DNA of 64,000 nt from Verrucomicrobiota bacterium (GTDB lineage: Bacteria > Verrucomicrobiota > Verrucomicrobiia > Limisphaerales > J093): contig JAOSKK010000039.1 of the NCBI GenBank assembly GCA_027493615.1, forward strand, positions 309,683 to 373,682. The letters run 5' to 3'. Made by a program: the position numbers and the translations under genes. Under the pieces are notes generated by a model. The model searched no databases. It saw only the letters and a program-made list of their open reading frames with translations, and had not been told where the DNA came from. Within the stretch, counting starts at the first letter, position 1, and the number at the start of each line of letters is the position of its first letter. Positions 48,494 to 58,430 of the stretch are shown here, one piece after another.

Positions 48494-48583
48494 TTAGCCC
48501 TGGCGGACGGCCCAGAGGTAGGCGATGAGGAAGCCCAGGGCGATGAGGAGGCTCACGAAGATGAGGAGGTAAAGGGCGCTCAT
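48494..48583 (-). CDS. ccoS: CcoS-like assembly protein, interrupted by an in-frame TAA
   Basis: CcoS is a small protein needed to insert cofactors into cbb3 oxidase. Reading from ATG 48583 (overlapping the ccoI stop as ATGA), it gives MSALYLLIFVSLLIALGFLI and AYLWAVRQG, then TAA (48494-48496). The family continues GQFDDxxTPAxRIL-D, and the same frame here after the stop gives YDDTCTPALRVLLDE, a close match with TAA where CAA (Gln) is expected. The frame then stays open to a TGA at 48260-48262 that overlaps the ccoNO start. Most likely a C-to-T difference or sequence error. The far part of the extension (after LLDE) encodes a GC hairpin repeat and may be non-native. Confidence 0.78.
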   Translation of the reverse strand: MSALYLLIFVSLLIALGFLIAYLWAVRQG

Positions 48584-51148
48584 GTCAGGGAGTTGGCGGC
48601 GGGCAGGCGGCCGAGGCCAAGGCGCCGGGCCAGCCAGCGCGTGGCGGTGCAGGCGAAGAGGACGACGGTGACGGAACTGATGGGCATCAGGACGGCGCAG
48701 ATGAGGGGGGAAAGACGGCCGGAGGCGGCGATGCTGAGGCCCACCACGTTGTAGAGGCTGGAGAGGACGATGCTGGCGATCACGACCCTGACGGAGGCGC
48801 GGGCGAAGCGAAGGAGGAGGGGAAGTTGGGAAACGAGGGCCGCGTCGAGGATGACGTCGCTGGCGGGGGAGAAGGCGCTGAGGTTCTCGACGACGGCCAC
48901 GCCGACGTCGCTTTCCTGGAGGGCCCCGGCGTCGTTGAGGCCGTCGCCGACCATCATCACGGTGTGGCCGGGTTGGCGGAGTTGGCGGACGAACTCGAGC
49001 TTGTTCCAGGGGGTTTGGCGGAAGTGCAGGTGGGCGTCGGACTTGAACCAGGCGAGGAACCGTTGCCGGTCCCGTTCGCCGTCGCCGCTGAGCAGCGTGA
49101 CTTCGTGGTGGCGCCGGAGTTCGTGGAGCATGCGGTCGACGTCGGGCCGGACGGAGCTGTCGAGCAGGAAACAGCCGCGATAGACGCTGTCGATGGCCAG
49201 GTGGGTGGCGCTGGAATGCGGGGCGTCGGTGGGCAGAGGGACGCCGCGGGTGCCGAGCCAGGCGGCCGAACCGATGGCGTAGCAGTGTGAACCGACGTGG
49301 CCGGCCACGCCTCCGCCGGGGGTTTCGTGGAAGTCCTTCACCGCCGGGGCGGGTCCGAGGGCTGGCTCGTTCGTGGGCACGGGGGAAAGGGGCGGAGCCA
49401 GGGTCTCGGCAAGGACGGCCGCGACACTTACGGCGCAGGGGTGGGTGGAGTGGCGGGCGAGGCGAGGACGGCCTGCAGTTCGGGTTGGGTCAAGGGGGCC
49501 GTGGAAGCGCGTGCGGCTGGTGGTCGGCGTGGTGAGGGTACCGGTCTTGTCGAAGACCACGGTCTGGACCCGGGCGAGGGATTCGAGGACCTGCGGGCTC
49601 TTGAGGAAGATGCCCCGGCGGGCCAGAAGGCGTTGGGCGGTGCCCAAGGCGAAGGGGGGCGGCCAGGGCGAGGGCGCAGGGGCAGGCGACGATGAGCACC
49701 GCAATGAAAGCCTGGAGGGCGCGGTGGGGATGGCCGGTGGAGGACCAGAAGGCGGCCGCAGCAAGGGCCACGCCGATGACGGCGAGGATGAAGCGGCGGC
49801 TGAAGCGGTTGGTGAGCGTGTCGAGCGAGTCGCGCGGAGTCTTGCGGAAGGTCTCGCTGCTCCAGAGCGTGGTGAGGTAGCTCTGGGAAACCGGTTTGAC
49901 GGTCTCGATCTCGATCGCGCCGCCGCGCTGGCGGCCGCCGGCGTAGAGGGCGTCCCCGGGCTGTTTCGGCACGGGGGTCGCCTCGCCGGTGACGAAGCTG
50001 TAGTCGATGAGGCCCGTGCCGGAGAGGAGGCGGGCGTCGGTGGGGATCAGTTCGCCATGGCGGAGGAGGAGGCGGTCGCCGACGGCGACGCGTGACAGGG
50101 GCACGGTCTCCTCGCCCTGCGGGGTGAGTCGGAGGACGGACAGCGGGAAGAACGAGCGGTAATCGCGGTCAAAGGTGAGCCGATCGTAGGTCTTGTGCTG
50201 GAAAAGCTTGCCACAAAGGAGGAAGAAGACGAGGCCCGTGAGGGAATCGAAATAGCCTTCGCCGGTGGCGGAGACGATCTCGTAGGTGCTTTGGGCGAAG
50301 AGGGCCACCAGCCCGGCGGCGATGGGCAGATCGACGGTGACGACGCGCTGGCGGAAGGTCAGCCAGGCGGCGCGCCAGTAGTCGGTGGCGCTGTAGATGA
50401 GGACCGGGAGGGCGAGGAGCAGGGAGAGGTAGCCAAAGAGGGTCTTGAGTCCGGGATCGCCCGCGGTGTTGAGGCCGAGATAACCGGCGGTGCTGATGAG
50501 CATCGTGTTGCCGAAGGCGAAGCCGGCGATGCCGGTGCGCAGCCAGAGGCGGCGGCTGAGGGGATCGGCGGGAGGTTGCCCGGGCGTGCCGAGGTTCAGG
50601 ACGGGCTCGTATCCGAGCGATGCGACGAGGGCGGCCACGTCGCTGAGCTGGACGCGGCGGGGGTCGTAAGTGATGGCGCATTCCCGGCGGGGGAAATTCA
50701 CGGTCGAACGACCGATGCCGGGCCGGAGCTGGAAGAGGTTCTCGAGGAGCCAGACACAGGCGATGCAATGGATGGCGGGGAGCTGGAAGGTCACCTTGTG
50801 GGTGGTGTCATCGGCGAAATCGAGGAGGCGATCGCGGATCGCGGGGTCATCGAGGTAACGAAACCGTTCGCCCGGAGGGGGGCGGGTCATGCGGATCCCG
50901 GCCTGTTGGCCGAGGTCGTAGAAGCGGCCGAGGCCGTTTTCGGTGAGCAGTTCGAAGACGGTGAGACAGCCGTGGCAGCAAAAGGCTTTGCCGGCTTTGG
51001 AGGGCGCGTGAGTAGGGCAGGGGGCGCCGCAGTGGAAGCAGGCGGCGGAATCCTGGTCGAGATGGCCGGGGATGGCGTCGGCCGCCGGGGTGTTGCCCGG
51101 TGCCGTGGACGGGGGCGTGGATCGGGTGGAGGTCGTCGTGCTCGGCAT
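48580..51148 (-). CDS. ccoI: Copper-transporting P-type ATPase CcoI/FixI (frameshifts)
   Basis: P1B-type ATPase that supplies copper to cbb3 oxidase, about 850 residues. It starts with a Cys-rich metal site (CFHCGAPCP, then FCCHGCLTVFELLTENG), then a heavy-metal-associated domain (IHCIACVWLLENLFQL), six or more membrane helices, and the actuator motif VTGEATPVPKQPG. The ion site is ACPCALALAAP. Near 49660 a G/C-run shift moves the frame to the phosphorylation loop VVFDKTGTLTTPTT; a short compensating pair of shifts lies near 49495 and 49455. The hinge TVMMVGDGLNDAGAL and C-terminal helices follow. First gene of the cco operon; its TGA overlaps the ccoS start. Confidence 0.93.
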
Positions 51149-51410
51149 GCCGCGTGCCCGCCGGCTGCGTCAGCCGGTGGGGCGGAAGGTTGGCGGGATT
51201 CGGTGCGAATCGCCAGAGCATTTCGTTCGCCCTCGGCGGAGAGAACCCCACCCTTGAATCCTCCGCAGATTTCGAACATCGGGGATTGGGTGGAAGGGCG
51301 TGGCTTGCCGCTTCGTCACCCGCGGTGCCTCCGGTGCGGATTGGGTTGGTGGGTGGGCGCCGCGTCGGGCTGGACGGGGGAGGAGCAGCGGCCAGACTGG
51401 GGGCGCGATC
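51149..51410. repeat. Divergent intergenic region with one arm of a dispersed repeat
   Basis: A single arm of the repeat found as an inverted pair at 35404-35484 lies at about 51249-51290 (CTCCGCAGATTTCGAACATC, then GGGGATTGGG). The region must contain the promoters of the cco operon and of the symporter gene. I see no clear FNR/Anr-type box. Confidence 0.6.
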
Positions 51411-52907
51411 ATGAGACAAGTCGATCTGGCCGTGTTGTTGATCTACCTGGCGGCCACCGTGGCGCTGGGGTTGTGGGTGAGCCGGCGCAACCAGAGCGCA
51501 CGGGATTTCATGGCGGCGGGGGACGGCTGCCGGCGTGGGCGGTGGGGCTGTCGATTTTCGGGACGTACGTGAGCAGCATCAGTTTTCTGGCGCTGCCGGG
51601 GAAGGCGTATGCGAGCAACTGGAACGTGTTTGTGTTCAGCCTGTCGATTCCGTTGGCGGCGTGGCTGGCGGTGCGGTACTTCGTGCCGTTCTATCGCAGC
51701 AGCGCGGAGGTGTCGGCCTATCAACATCTCGAACATCGTTTTGGGCCGTGGGCGCGGACGTACGCGGTGGTGTGTTATCTGCTGACGCAGATCGCGCGGA
51801 TGGGGACGATCATGTACCTGCTGGCGCTGGCGCTGGCGCCCTTGACGGGGTGGAGTTTGCCGGTGTTGATCCTGATGACGAGCGTGAGCGTGATGGTCTA
51901 CACGTTCTTCGGGGGCATGGAGGCAGTGATCTGGACGGAGGTGATCCAAAGCGTGGTGTTCATCGTGGGGCCGGGGCCTGCTTACTGGTGTTGTTTCTGG
52001 GGATGCCGGCCGGGCCGATGCAGTTCTTCGCGCTGGCGGGGGAGCATGACAAATTCAGCTTCGGCTCGTGGGGACCAGGGTTGGGGGAGGCCACGGTGTG
52101 GGTGGTGCTGGTGTATGGGGTCGTGATCAACCTGCAGAACTTCGGGATTGATCAGTCCTATGTGCAGCGCTATCACGCGGCGAAGTCGCCCCGCGAGGCG
52201 GGGCGGAGTGTGTGGACGGGGGCGCTGCTGTACCTGCCGGTGTCGGGTGTGTTTCTGCTGATTGGGACCGGGCTGTTTGCGTTTTACACGGCGCGGCCGG
52301 AGCTGCTGCCGGCGGGGGCGGCGGAGAAGCCGGACTCGGTGTTTCCGCATTTCATCGTGACCCAGCTTCCGACGGGGCTGACGGGGTTGGTGATCGCCGC
52401 GATCTTTGCGGCGGCGCAGTCGACGATTTCGAGTTCGATGAACTGCTGTGCGACGCTGGTGTTATGCGACCTTTACCGGCGCTACCTGCGGCCGGGGGCG
52501 GGGACGCGGAGGCGCTGCGGGTGTTGCGGGTGACGACGGTGGTGGTGGGCTTGCTGGGGACCGGGGCGGCGTTTGCGATGATGCGGATCAAGTCGGCGCT
52601 GGACGTCTGGTGGGAATGGGCCGGGATCTTCAGCGGGGGCATGTTGGGCCTGTTCCTGCTCGGGTTGATCTCGCGGCGCGCGCGGAACGCGGACGCGGCG
52701 GTGGGGGTGGTGTGCGGGGTGCTGGTGATCCTGTGGATGACACTGTCCACGAAGGCGGGTTGGCCGGCCGCGCTGGCGGATTTGCGGAGTCCGTTCCACA
52801 GCTTTCTGACGACGGTGTTTGGCACGGCGGCGATCCTGTTGATTGGATTGCTGCTTTCGCGCAGACGCCGTCGGCGTGGCGCGACGGTGCCGGCGGGTGA
52901 CGGTTGA
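51411..52907 (+). CDS. Sodium:solute symporter (SSS family) (three frameshifts)
   Basis: A multi-helix SSS-family transporter of about 498 residues. ATG 51411 starts the first helix (VDLAVLLIYLAATVALGLWV) followed by the family's SRRNQSARDFMAAG. The signature stretch LPAWAVGLSIFGTYVSSISF, then SNWNVFVFSLSIPLAAWLAV follows after a shift near 51525. Shifts near 51970 and 52500 are needed to continue through NLQNFGIDQSYVQRYHAAKS (SSS core), FAAAQSTISSSMNCCATLVL and WWEWAGIFSGGMLGLFLLGL. Twelve or so helices can be counted. Substrate is unknown, but a NanA/DapA-family lyase 8 bp downstream suggests an organic acid such as sialic acid or a related sugar acid. Inner membrane. Confidence 0.85.
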
Positions 52908-52915
52908 AACGACGC

Positions 52916-53857
52916 ATGAACACTTCGCTTCCTGTTCCGCGTGCTTTGCGGGGGATTGTGCCGCCGCTGGTCACGCCGCTGCGCGGGCGCGATCAGCTTG
53001 ACGAGGCGGGCCTCGAGCGGTTGGTGGAACACGTGCTGGCGGGCGGCGTGCAGGGGTTGTTCATCCTGGGCACGACCGGTGAGGGGCCGGCGCTGGGTTA
53101 TGCGCTGCGGCGGAAGCTGATCACGCGGGTGTGTCGGCAGGTGCGGGGGCGGGTGCCGGTGTTGGTGGGGATCACGGACACTGCTTTCACCGAGGCGCTG
53201 GTGCTTGCGGAGCACGGGGCGGATGCCGGGGCCGCGGCGGTGGTGGCGGCGCCGCCGTACTATTTGCCGGCGGGACAGCCGGAGTTGGTGGAGTGGCTTG
53301 AGCATCTGGCAGCGGAACTGCCCTTGCCGCTCATGCTGTACAACATGCCGGCGCTGACGAAGGTCGGCTTCGCTCCCGGAACCGTGCGGCGGGCGATGGA
53401 GCATCCGCGAATCATCGGGATCAAGGACAGCTCGGGCGACCTGGGTTACTTCCGGGCGCTGCTGGCACTGCGGGCGGGGCGGCCGGAGTGGAATGTTTTG
53501 ATGGGCCCGGAGGAACTGCTGGCGGAAGCCGTCGCGGCGGGCGGAGATGGGGGGGTGAACGGCGGTGCGAACGTGTTTCCGCGGCTGTACACGGCGCTGT
53601 ACGAGGCGGCGTGCGCGGCCGACGCGGAGCGGGTCCAGCGCCTGCACGCGTTGATGCTGCGGGTGGGGGACACGCTGTACCGGATCGGCTCGCATTCGTC
53701 GTCGCTGATCAAGGGGCTCAAGTGCGCGTTGTCGTGTCTGGGGGTGTGCGAGGATTTCATGGCGGAGCCGGCGCATCGGTTCCGGGAGCCGGAGCGGCAA
53801 CGGGTGGTCGAGGGAGTGGAGCGGTTGAAGCGGGAACTGGGAGAGTTGGCTGGGTGA
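52916..53857 (+). CDS. DapA/NanA-family class I aldolase or lyase
   Basis: A 313-residue (beta/alpha)8 protein of the dihydrodipicolinate synthase/N-acetylneuraminate lyase superfamily. Sites: substrate loop LFILGTTGEGPALG, catalytic Tyr in LMLYNMPALTK, and the Schiff-base Lys in IIGIKDSSGDLGY. The ATG at 52916 is preferred; a TTG at 52904 is also in frame. The GTTGE loop and the transporter just upstream favour a catabolic sugar-acid lyase more than lysine biosynthesis, but the substrate cannot be decided from sequence. Frame intact. Cytoplasmic. Confidence 0.88.
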   Translation: MNTSLPVPRALRGIVPPLVTPLRGRDQLDEAGLERLVEHVLAGGVQGLFILGTTGEGPALGYALRRKLITRVCRQVRGRVPVLVGITDTAFTEALVLAEHGADAGAAAVVAAPPYYLPAGQPELVEWLEHLAAELPLPLMLYNMPALTKVGFAPGTVRRAMEHPRIIGIKDSSGDLGYFRALLALRAGRPEWNVLMGPEELLAEAVAAGGDGGVNGGANVFPRLYTALYEAACAADAERVQRLHALMLRVGDTLYRIGSHSSSLIKGLKCALSCLGVCEDFMAEPAHRFREPERQRVVEGVERLKRELGELAG

Positions 53858-53942
53858 GGGCGGGAAGGGAAAGGTGTGCCCACGACTTGATGGCACGAGC
53901 GCGCCGGTTGAGAGCGGCCGGCCGACGAGCAGATTGGCGGTT

Positions 53943-54481
53943 ATGACATCGACGGCAGACGTTGGGCGGGCGCGGGAGCGGCTGCGGGTGGTCGAAGGCG
54001 ACCTCACGCGGGAAGCGGTGGATGCCATTGTGAACGCGGCCAATCCCTCGCTCCTCGGGGAGGCGGTGTGGATGGGGCGATCCACCGGGCGGCGGGACCG
54101 GAACTGCTCGAGGAGTGCCGGACGCTGGGAGGCTGTCAGACGGGCGAGGCGCGGATCACGCGCGGCTACCGGCTGCCAGCGCGGTACGTGATCCACACGG
54201 TGGGTCCGGTGTGGCGGGGCGGCGAGCGAGGGGAGGACGGTTTGTTGGCGGCGTGTTACCGGAACAGCCTGGCGCTGGCCAAGGAACACGGGTTGAAGAC
54301 GATCGCGTTTCCTTCGATCAGCACGGGGGTCTACGGGTTTCCGATGGATCGCGCGGCGCGGGTTGCGGTGCGGGAGTGTCGGGCCTTTCTGGAGTGCGAA
54401 CCGGAGTTCGAGGAAATCCGGCTGGTTTGCTTTGGCGCGGCGGCGTTCGAGCTTTACCGGTTGGCGATGCAGCAGGGCTGA
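53943..54481 (+). CDS. Macrodomain protein, ADP-ribosyl hydrolase type (frameshift)
   Basis: A 180-residue single macrodomain, resembling the O-acetyl-ADP-ribose deacetylase YmdB. Ligand-binding motifs: VDAIVNAANPSLLG, then (after one G missing near 54060, in a G-run) GVDGAIHRAAGPELLEECRT, and the terminal phosphate loop IAFPSISTGVYGFPMDRAA. It would remove ADP-ribose or bind it. ATG 53943 is used because it gives a normal lead (MTSTADVGRARERLRVVEGD). It follows the lyase gene by 86 bp on the same strand, perhaps as a loose operon. Cytoplasmic. Confidence 0.88.
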
Positions 54482-54647
54482 ACGGGCGAGCAGGCTCGCG
54501 GAAGCAGGCCTTCCGCAACGAACATTGCGGGTGGCTGCGCCTGAGGTTGGAGACGGGGTGGATGCGACGTCTTCTTCTGCCTCCAGCGGCCCTGATCCAC
54601 CTGGCGCGCCGCCTCGCGCCTGGCAGGGCTCACGTCCGGGATGCGAA

Positions 54648-55115
54648 TCACCTGCGTGGAACCACGCTCCGTTCGCCGGGATTCTCTGCGGTCAAGGCAG
54701 CAGGGGCTTGAGCCACTTGGGGGTCGGTGGGTGCAGGCTCACGCTTGGGTTTCACGGCTACGAACCGGCGGTGGACAAAGTGCCCCACGGTGCGTTTGCC
54801 GTCCGCCTCAATGCGGACCAGCAAACCGGGGGCATCGGCGGCAGGCTCGTAGTGGGGGAAGGGCTGTGTTTGGAGAAACCCGGCCACCCGCTGCCGGCCC
54901 TGGGCAGAATCCACTGAATCGAGGCAAGCGGAGAGCGGGCGGGCAGCGGCGTTGCGGCACAGGGACAGCACGTGGGTGCCTTGCAGCAAGGGTTCGATGG
55001 CCCGGCCTAGCCGGGCCCAGAATTCCACCTGGCCGGCGATGGAGCGTTCGAGGGCTGCCCCCGCCAGGCGAGCGTCGAGCACGAGGGCGTCAGAGAGCTT
55101 TACGGGCTGACTCAT
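54648..55115 (-). CDS. ParD-like antitoxin with C-terminal extension
   Basis: A 155-residue protein. Its first 45 residues (KLSDALVLDARLAGAALERS, then IAGQVEFWARLGRAIEPLL) match the ParD_like antitoxin family (ribbon-helix-helix-type, signature RSIAGQVE-WARLGRA). The middle contains LLVRIEADGKRTVGHFVHRR, a short beta domain often attached to it, and the tail is Pro/Ala-rich. No ParE-like toxin gene is visible within 1 kb on either side, so it may be an orphan, or its partner may be elsewhere. The start ATG 55115 is well placed. Frame intact. Confidence 0.78.
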   Translation of the reverse strand: MSQPVKLSDALVLDARLAGAALERSIAGQVEFWARLGRAIEPLLQGTHVLSLCRNAAARPLSACLDSVDSAQGRQRVAGFLQTQPFPHYEPAADAPGLLVRIEADGKRTVGHFVHRRFVAVKPKREPAPTDPQVAQAPAALTAENPGERSVVPRR

Positions 55116-55517
55116 GGCTGAGCGGTAGCGTTTGGCTACCGGGAGTCAATCCCGGGGGCGGCGTGGTTCGTCGCTGGCGGAGTTGTGCCGGGGTGCTCTG
55201 AACACCTGGCCCTCTTCATGAACCTGTGGTGCGGGCTTCCAGCCTGCACCCTCCGCGGTTCATGGCCCGTGAGCAGGTCCGGCAGGAACAGGTGGCTCTC
55301 CTCAACGCGCGACGTCGCTGCCGTGGTTCTCGGTGACGCGTAATTTGAAGGTCTGAGCGAGGGCGGAGCCTTTGAGCGAGTAGCCGTAGCCCGTTGCGGG
55401 TGAAGCGAAGGTCCTGCCAGGCCACGGCTTGTCAGGAACCTCGCCCCACCCGGGGGGCGCAGGCGGACGCCTGCGCCACAGGATCAGTGAACGGAGGGAG
55501 CCGGAGCACTGTCGGGC
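55116..55517. repeat. Intergenic region with hairpin repeats
   Basis: No gene seen. A copy of the GGTGCGGGCT/AGCCTGCACC hairpin repeat lies at about 55215-55300, followed by GTTCATGGCCCGTGAGCAGG. A perfect hairpin with 10-bp arms (GGCGCAGGCG and its complement, 2-base loop) is at 55456-55477. Confidence 0.75.
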
Positions 55518-56249
55518 TCAGGAGAGCTTGGCCTTGGCGGCGGCGGGCACTTCGAGTTTGGTGGTGCCGACGTCCTTGATCTCGACCGTGGTGGTGCGGT
55601 TCACGTCGCGGTCGTTGTTGTTGAACGTCATGTTGCCCTGGAGGTTGTACTCGTACTTGCTGAGCAGCCCGTCCTTGAGCCAGATCTTGACCTGACCGCG
55701 GGCGTTGCGGATTTCGGGGGCGTTACCACCACCGGGACCGCCGCGCCCGAAGCTCATCAGGGATTTGGCACCTTCCTCGGTCATCTGGCCGACGTAGGCG
55801 TCCCCTTCCTTCTTGAGGTCCTTGAGCTTGGCGACCATGTCGATGATTTCCTGAGCGGGAGCCTTGTAGTTCTGGAGGGTACGGGCCATGAAGCGGGCCG
55901 GGTTTCCTTGTCCGCCGCCGCCACCGCCACCACCACCCGCAGTGGCCTCGGCGATGGATTGCCAGCCGTCCTGGGTCTTGACGGCTCCTTTCTCGCCCTT
56001 CTTGAACATCTCGATGGTGTTGTCGCCGCGGCTCATCATGAGGCAGATGGTGCCGTCTTTGACGGCCTTGCCTTCGGTGGGCCCGCCCATGCCGCGGCCG
56101 CCGCCGCCGAAGTCGGTGGTGGCCTTCCAACTATAGCCGCTGGCGTCGGCCAGTTTGGTGGCGGCGGCTTTGACTTCGTCCTTGGCATCGGCGGCGACGA
56201 GGGCGCCGGCGGCCAGGAGCAATGCACTGACAGTGAGGTGGGACTTCAT
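55518..56249 (-). CDS. Secreted protein with Gly-rich segments, function unknown
   Basis: A 243-residue protein with a classic signal peptide (MKSHLTVSALLLAAGALVAA, then DAKDEV). The mature part has two Gly-rich loops (a run of glycines at about residue 107-114, and GRGGPGGGNAPE), and beta strands such as YSWKATTDFGGGG, QVKIWLKDGLLSKYEYNLQ and TTTVEIKDVGTTKLEVPAAA. The pattern resembles the LolA/outer-membrane lipoprotein-sorting type of fold, which is only a guess. It lies upstream of nothing in the same direction until the PQQ-type gene, 90 bp before its start. Frame intact. Periplasmic. Confidence 0.7.
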   Translation of the reverse strand: MKSHLTVSALLLAAGALVAADAKDEVKAAATKLADASGYSWKATTDFGGGGRGMGGPTEGKAVKDGTICLMMSRGDNTIEMFKKGEKGAVKTQDGWQSIAEATAGGGGGGGGGQGNPARFMARTLQNYKAPAQEIIDMVAKLKDLKKEGDAYVGQMTEEGAKSLMSFGRGGPGGGNAPEIRNARGQVKIWLKDGLLSKYEYNLQGNMTFNNNDRDVNRTTTVEIKDVGTTKLEVPAAAKAKLS

Positions 56250-56339
56250 GGTGACGTGTGGGTTTGTGGGTTTGATGCGATGTGGAACTGACGGTTGGAT
56301 CCGATGTGTTGCTACGGTACTGCCGGGTCGGGGAGCGGT

Positions 56340-57808
56340 TCACTTCTCGGCCAGGCAGTAAAGGGTTTCGCGGCCGCGGAGAAACATTTCGTTGCCGACA
56401 AGCGCCGGGGAGGCGTCGAAGCGGTCGTCAAGACGGTTGGTGGCGAGGATCTCGAGCGGGTGACCGTGGCGGAGGACGGCGACGGCGCCATTGCGGCCGA
56501 CGAGATAGACGCGGCCGGCGGCGCCGACGGGTGAGGCATAGACCCCGGCGAGTCCGTCGATGCGCTCGGCATCGATGAGGGAATCGCCCGTCAACGCGTT
56601 GAAGCAGGAGAGCATGGCGTTGTTGCCCGAGAGGAAATAGAGCTTGTCGTCGTAGAGCAGCGGCGAGGGCACGTAGGGAGTGTTCTTGTTGTGCTGCCAG
56701 ACGATGGCGTCGGTGCCGGTCAAGTCGCCGGTGCGATCCGGGCGGAGGGCGAGGAGGGCGGCACCGCGGAAGCCGCTGATGGCATAGACGAGGCCGTGTC
56801 CGGTGACGGGGGTGGGGATGACGTTCTGGGTCATGCCGCCGCACTCCCACAGGAGGTTGCCGGTGGCGAGGTCGTAGCTGCGGATGCGTTCGGTGGCCGA
56901 GATGATGACCTGGGTGCGGTCGCCGGTTTCGAGCGCGAGGGGGTGGCCCAGGAAGTGATCTCCTGGCGGGGTTGGCGCCAGCGCTCGCGACCGGTGGCGG
57001 CATCGAGGGCCACCACGAAATCATCGCCTTCATGGTCCCAATTGACCACGAGGGTCTGGCCGACGAGGGCGGGGGAACTGCCTTCGCCGAAGCTGTTGCG
57101 GGTCTGCTGACGGCCGAGGTCACGCGACCACTTGAGGTTTCCCTCGAAATCGAGCGCGTGCACGCCGCGGGAACCGAAGAAGGCGTAGACGAGATTGCCG
57201 TCGGTGACGGGCGAACCGGAAGCGAAGGTGCCGTCGGCCTGGTGATGGCCTTCGTGAGGGACCTCCTCCCGCAGGGTCTTCTGCCAAAGGGTCTGGCCGG
57301 TTTCGCGGTCGAGGCAGAGCAGGACGAACTGGTGGGGTTCGGTGGGTTGTTGCGAGCGGAAGCCGCCGCCGCGTCCGCCGGGGCCGCGGGTACCCTGTGC
57401 GGGCGAGGCACCGGGCTGGGCGTCTCCGGAGGCGGAGGTGGAGGCTGAGGGAGAAGCGGTTGCGCCGGCGGGGATGGCGGTTTGAACGAAGATGCGGTCC
57501 TGCCAGATAATCGGCGTGGCGGAACCGCGGCCGGCGATGGTGGCCTTCCACTTCACGTGACGCGTCTCGCTCCATTCGAGCGGCGGGTTGGCGTGCGGGG
57601 CGAGGCCGTTGGCGAGGGGACCACGCCAGGCGGGCCAATGACGAAGCGCCTCGTTGGCGGAGATGTTTGCCGCGGCCAGGAGCAGAGAGGCGAGGCCGGC
57701 CAGAAGGGCTGGCCAGGGGCGGGGCAGGCTCCCCGGGCTGAGGTGGCAGATGGAAGGGACGAACCGGGCCTTGGGCACGTCGTGGGGTCGGAGGGCGGGC
57801 GTGATCAT
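56340..57808 (-). CDS. PQQ-type beta-propeller protein (frameshift)
   Basis: About 490 residues, exported: an N-terminal hydrophobic stretch (ALLAGLASLLLAAANISANE) is followed by a WPAWRGPLANGLAPHANPPL start, characteristic of verrucomicrobial and planctomycetal PQQ-like (WD40-fold) proteins with outer-membrane assembly similarity. Propeller blades repeat as LVYAFFGSRGVHALDFEGNL, LVVNWDHEGDDFVVALDAAT (GRERW), and VYLVGRNGAVAVLRHGHPLE. A Ser/Gly/Pro loop at about residues 110-145 is inserted in blade one. The frame moves near 56945 (one C missing) and continues LALETGDRTQVIISATERIR to the end. Function not known; no PQQ ligands can be assigned. Confidence 0.82.
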
Positions 57809-57995
57809 GCGGGGTCCGCGAGTGAATGGCTGTGTGTCTTTTGGTGACTTTGTAGTTGCGACACGGCCTCAGACGCCCGCCCCCCGGCGGAGGTAACAAC
57901 TAATTCTGAGGTTAAGCGGGCTGTGGACGCCGCGACCGAGGTCGCAGGCTTCGCGGGCTCAGCACCGCCAGTCGTCGGCGGGCATGATTCGCCCC

Positions 57996-58391
57996 TCACT
58001 CCCGGGCGGAGTTCAGGAGCACCGCGAGCGTGTGTCCGAGCCAGACGGCGGTGAGGCAGAGCCCGAGGGACAACACGGCGTTAAGGGCGGCGCGGAACCA
58101 CTGGCCGTCCTGGGCCAGGGTGAGGGTTTGGAGGCTGAAGGAGGAGAACGTGGTGTAACCGCCGAGGACGCCGAACATGAGGAAGATGCGCAGCGAGGAT
58201 GGGGCCAGCCAGCGGCCGTCGGGCCCGGTGAGAGTGGCGAGGAACCCGATGACGAGGGAGCCGGTGATGTTGACGACCAGGGTGCCGACGGGGAAGTCCT
58301 CGCCCCAATGACGGGCGATGAACCCGGACGCGCCCCAGCGGGCGAGGCTGCCGAGTCCGCCGCCCACAAAGATCCAGAAGGCATTCCACAT
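57996..58391 (-). CDS. crcB: Fluoride channel CrcB/Fluc
   Basis: A 131-residue protein with four membrane helices: WNAFWIFVGGGLGSLARWGA, then FPVGTLVVNITGSLVIGFLA, IFLMFGVLGGYTTFSSFSLQ and VLSLGLCLTAVWLGHTLAVL. GxLGSLARW, NxxGSLVIG and GYTTFSSFS are the CrcB signatures (the central Na+ site and the Phe-box). It exports fluoride as a dual-topology dimer. No crcB riboswitch was recognised upstream, and the gene follows the phosphatase in the same direction after 39 bp. Frame intact. Confidence 0.95.
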   Translation of the reverse strand: MWNAFWIFVGGGLGSLARWGASGFIARHWGEDFPVGTLVVNITGSLVIGFLATLTGPDGRWLAPSSLRIFLMFGVLGGYTTFSSFSLQTLTLAQDGQWFRAALNAVLSLGLCLTAVWLGHTLAVLLNSARE

Positions 58392-58430
58392 AGGGTTGGG
58401 GCGCCTGGCCGGCCCGGTCGGGGCGGGGCG

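Noticed and set aside
47124..48497. Plus-strand frame of 457 codons, Gly/Glu/Asp/Val-rich
   Set aside because: It is the antisense of ccoNO, whose cofactor ligands and operon context are unmistakable.
51149..51410. FNR/Anr-type promoter box in front of the cco operon
   Set aside because: No TTGAT-N4-ATCAA-like sequence could be found in the interval.
57809..57995. Fluoride riboswitch for crcB
   Set aside because: crcB is transcribed from the other side, and neither flank shows the conserved fluoride aptamer sequence.
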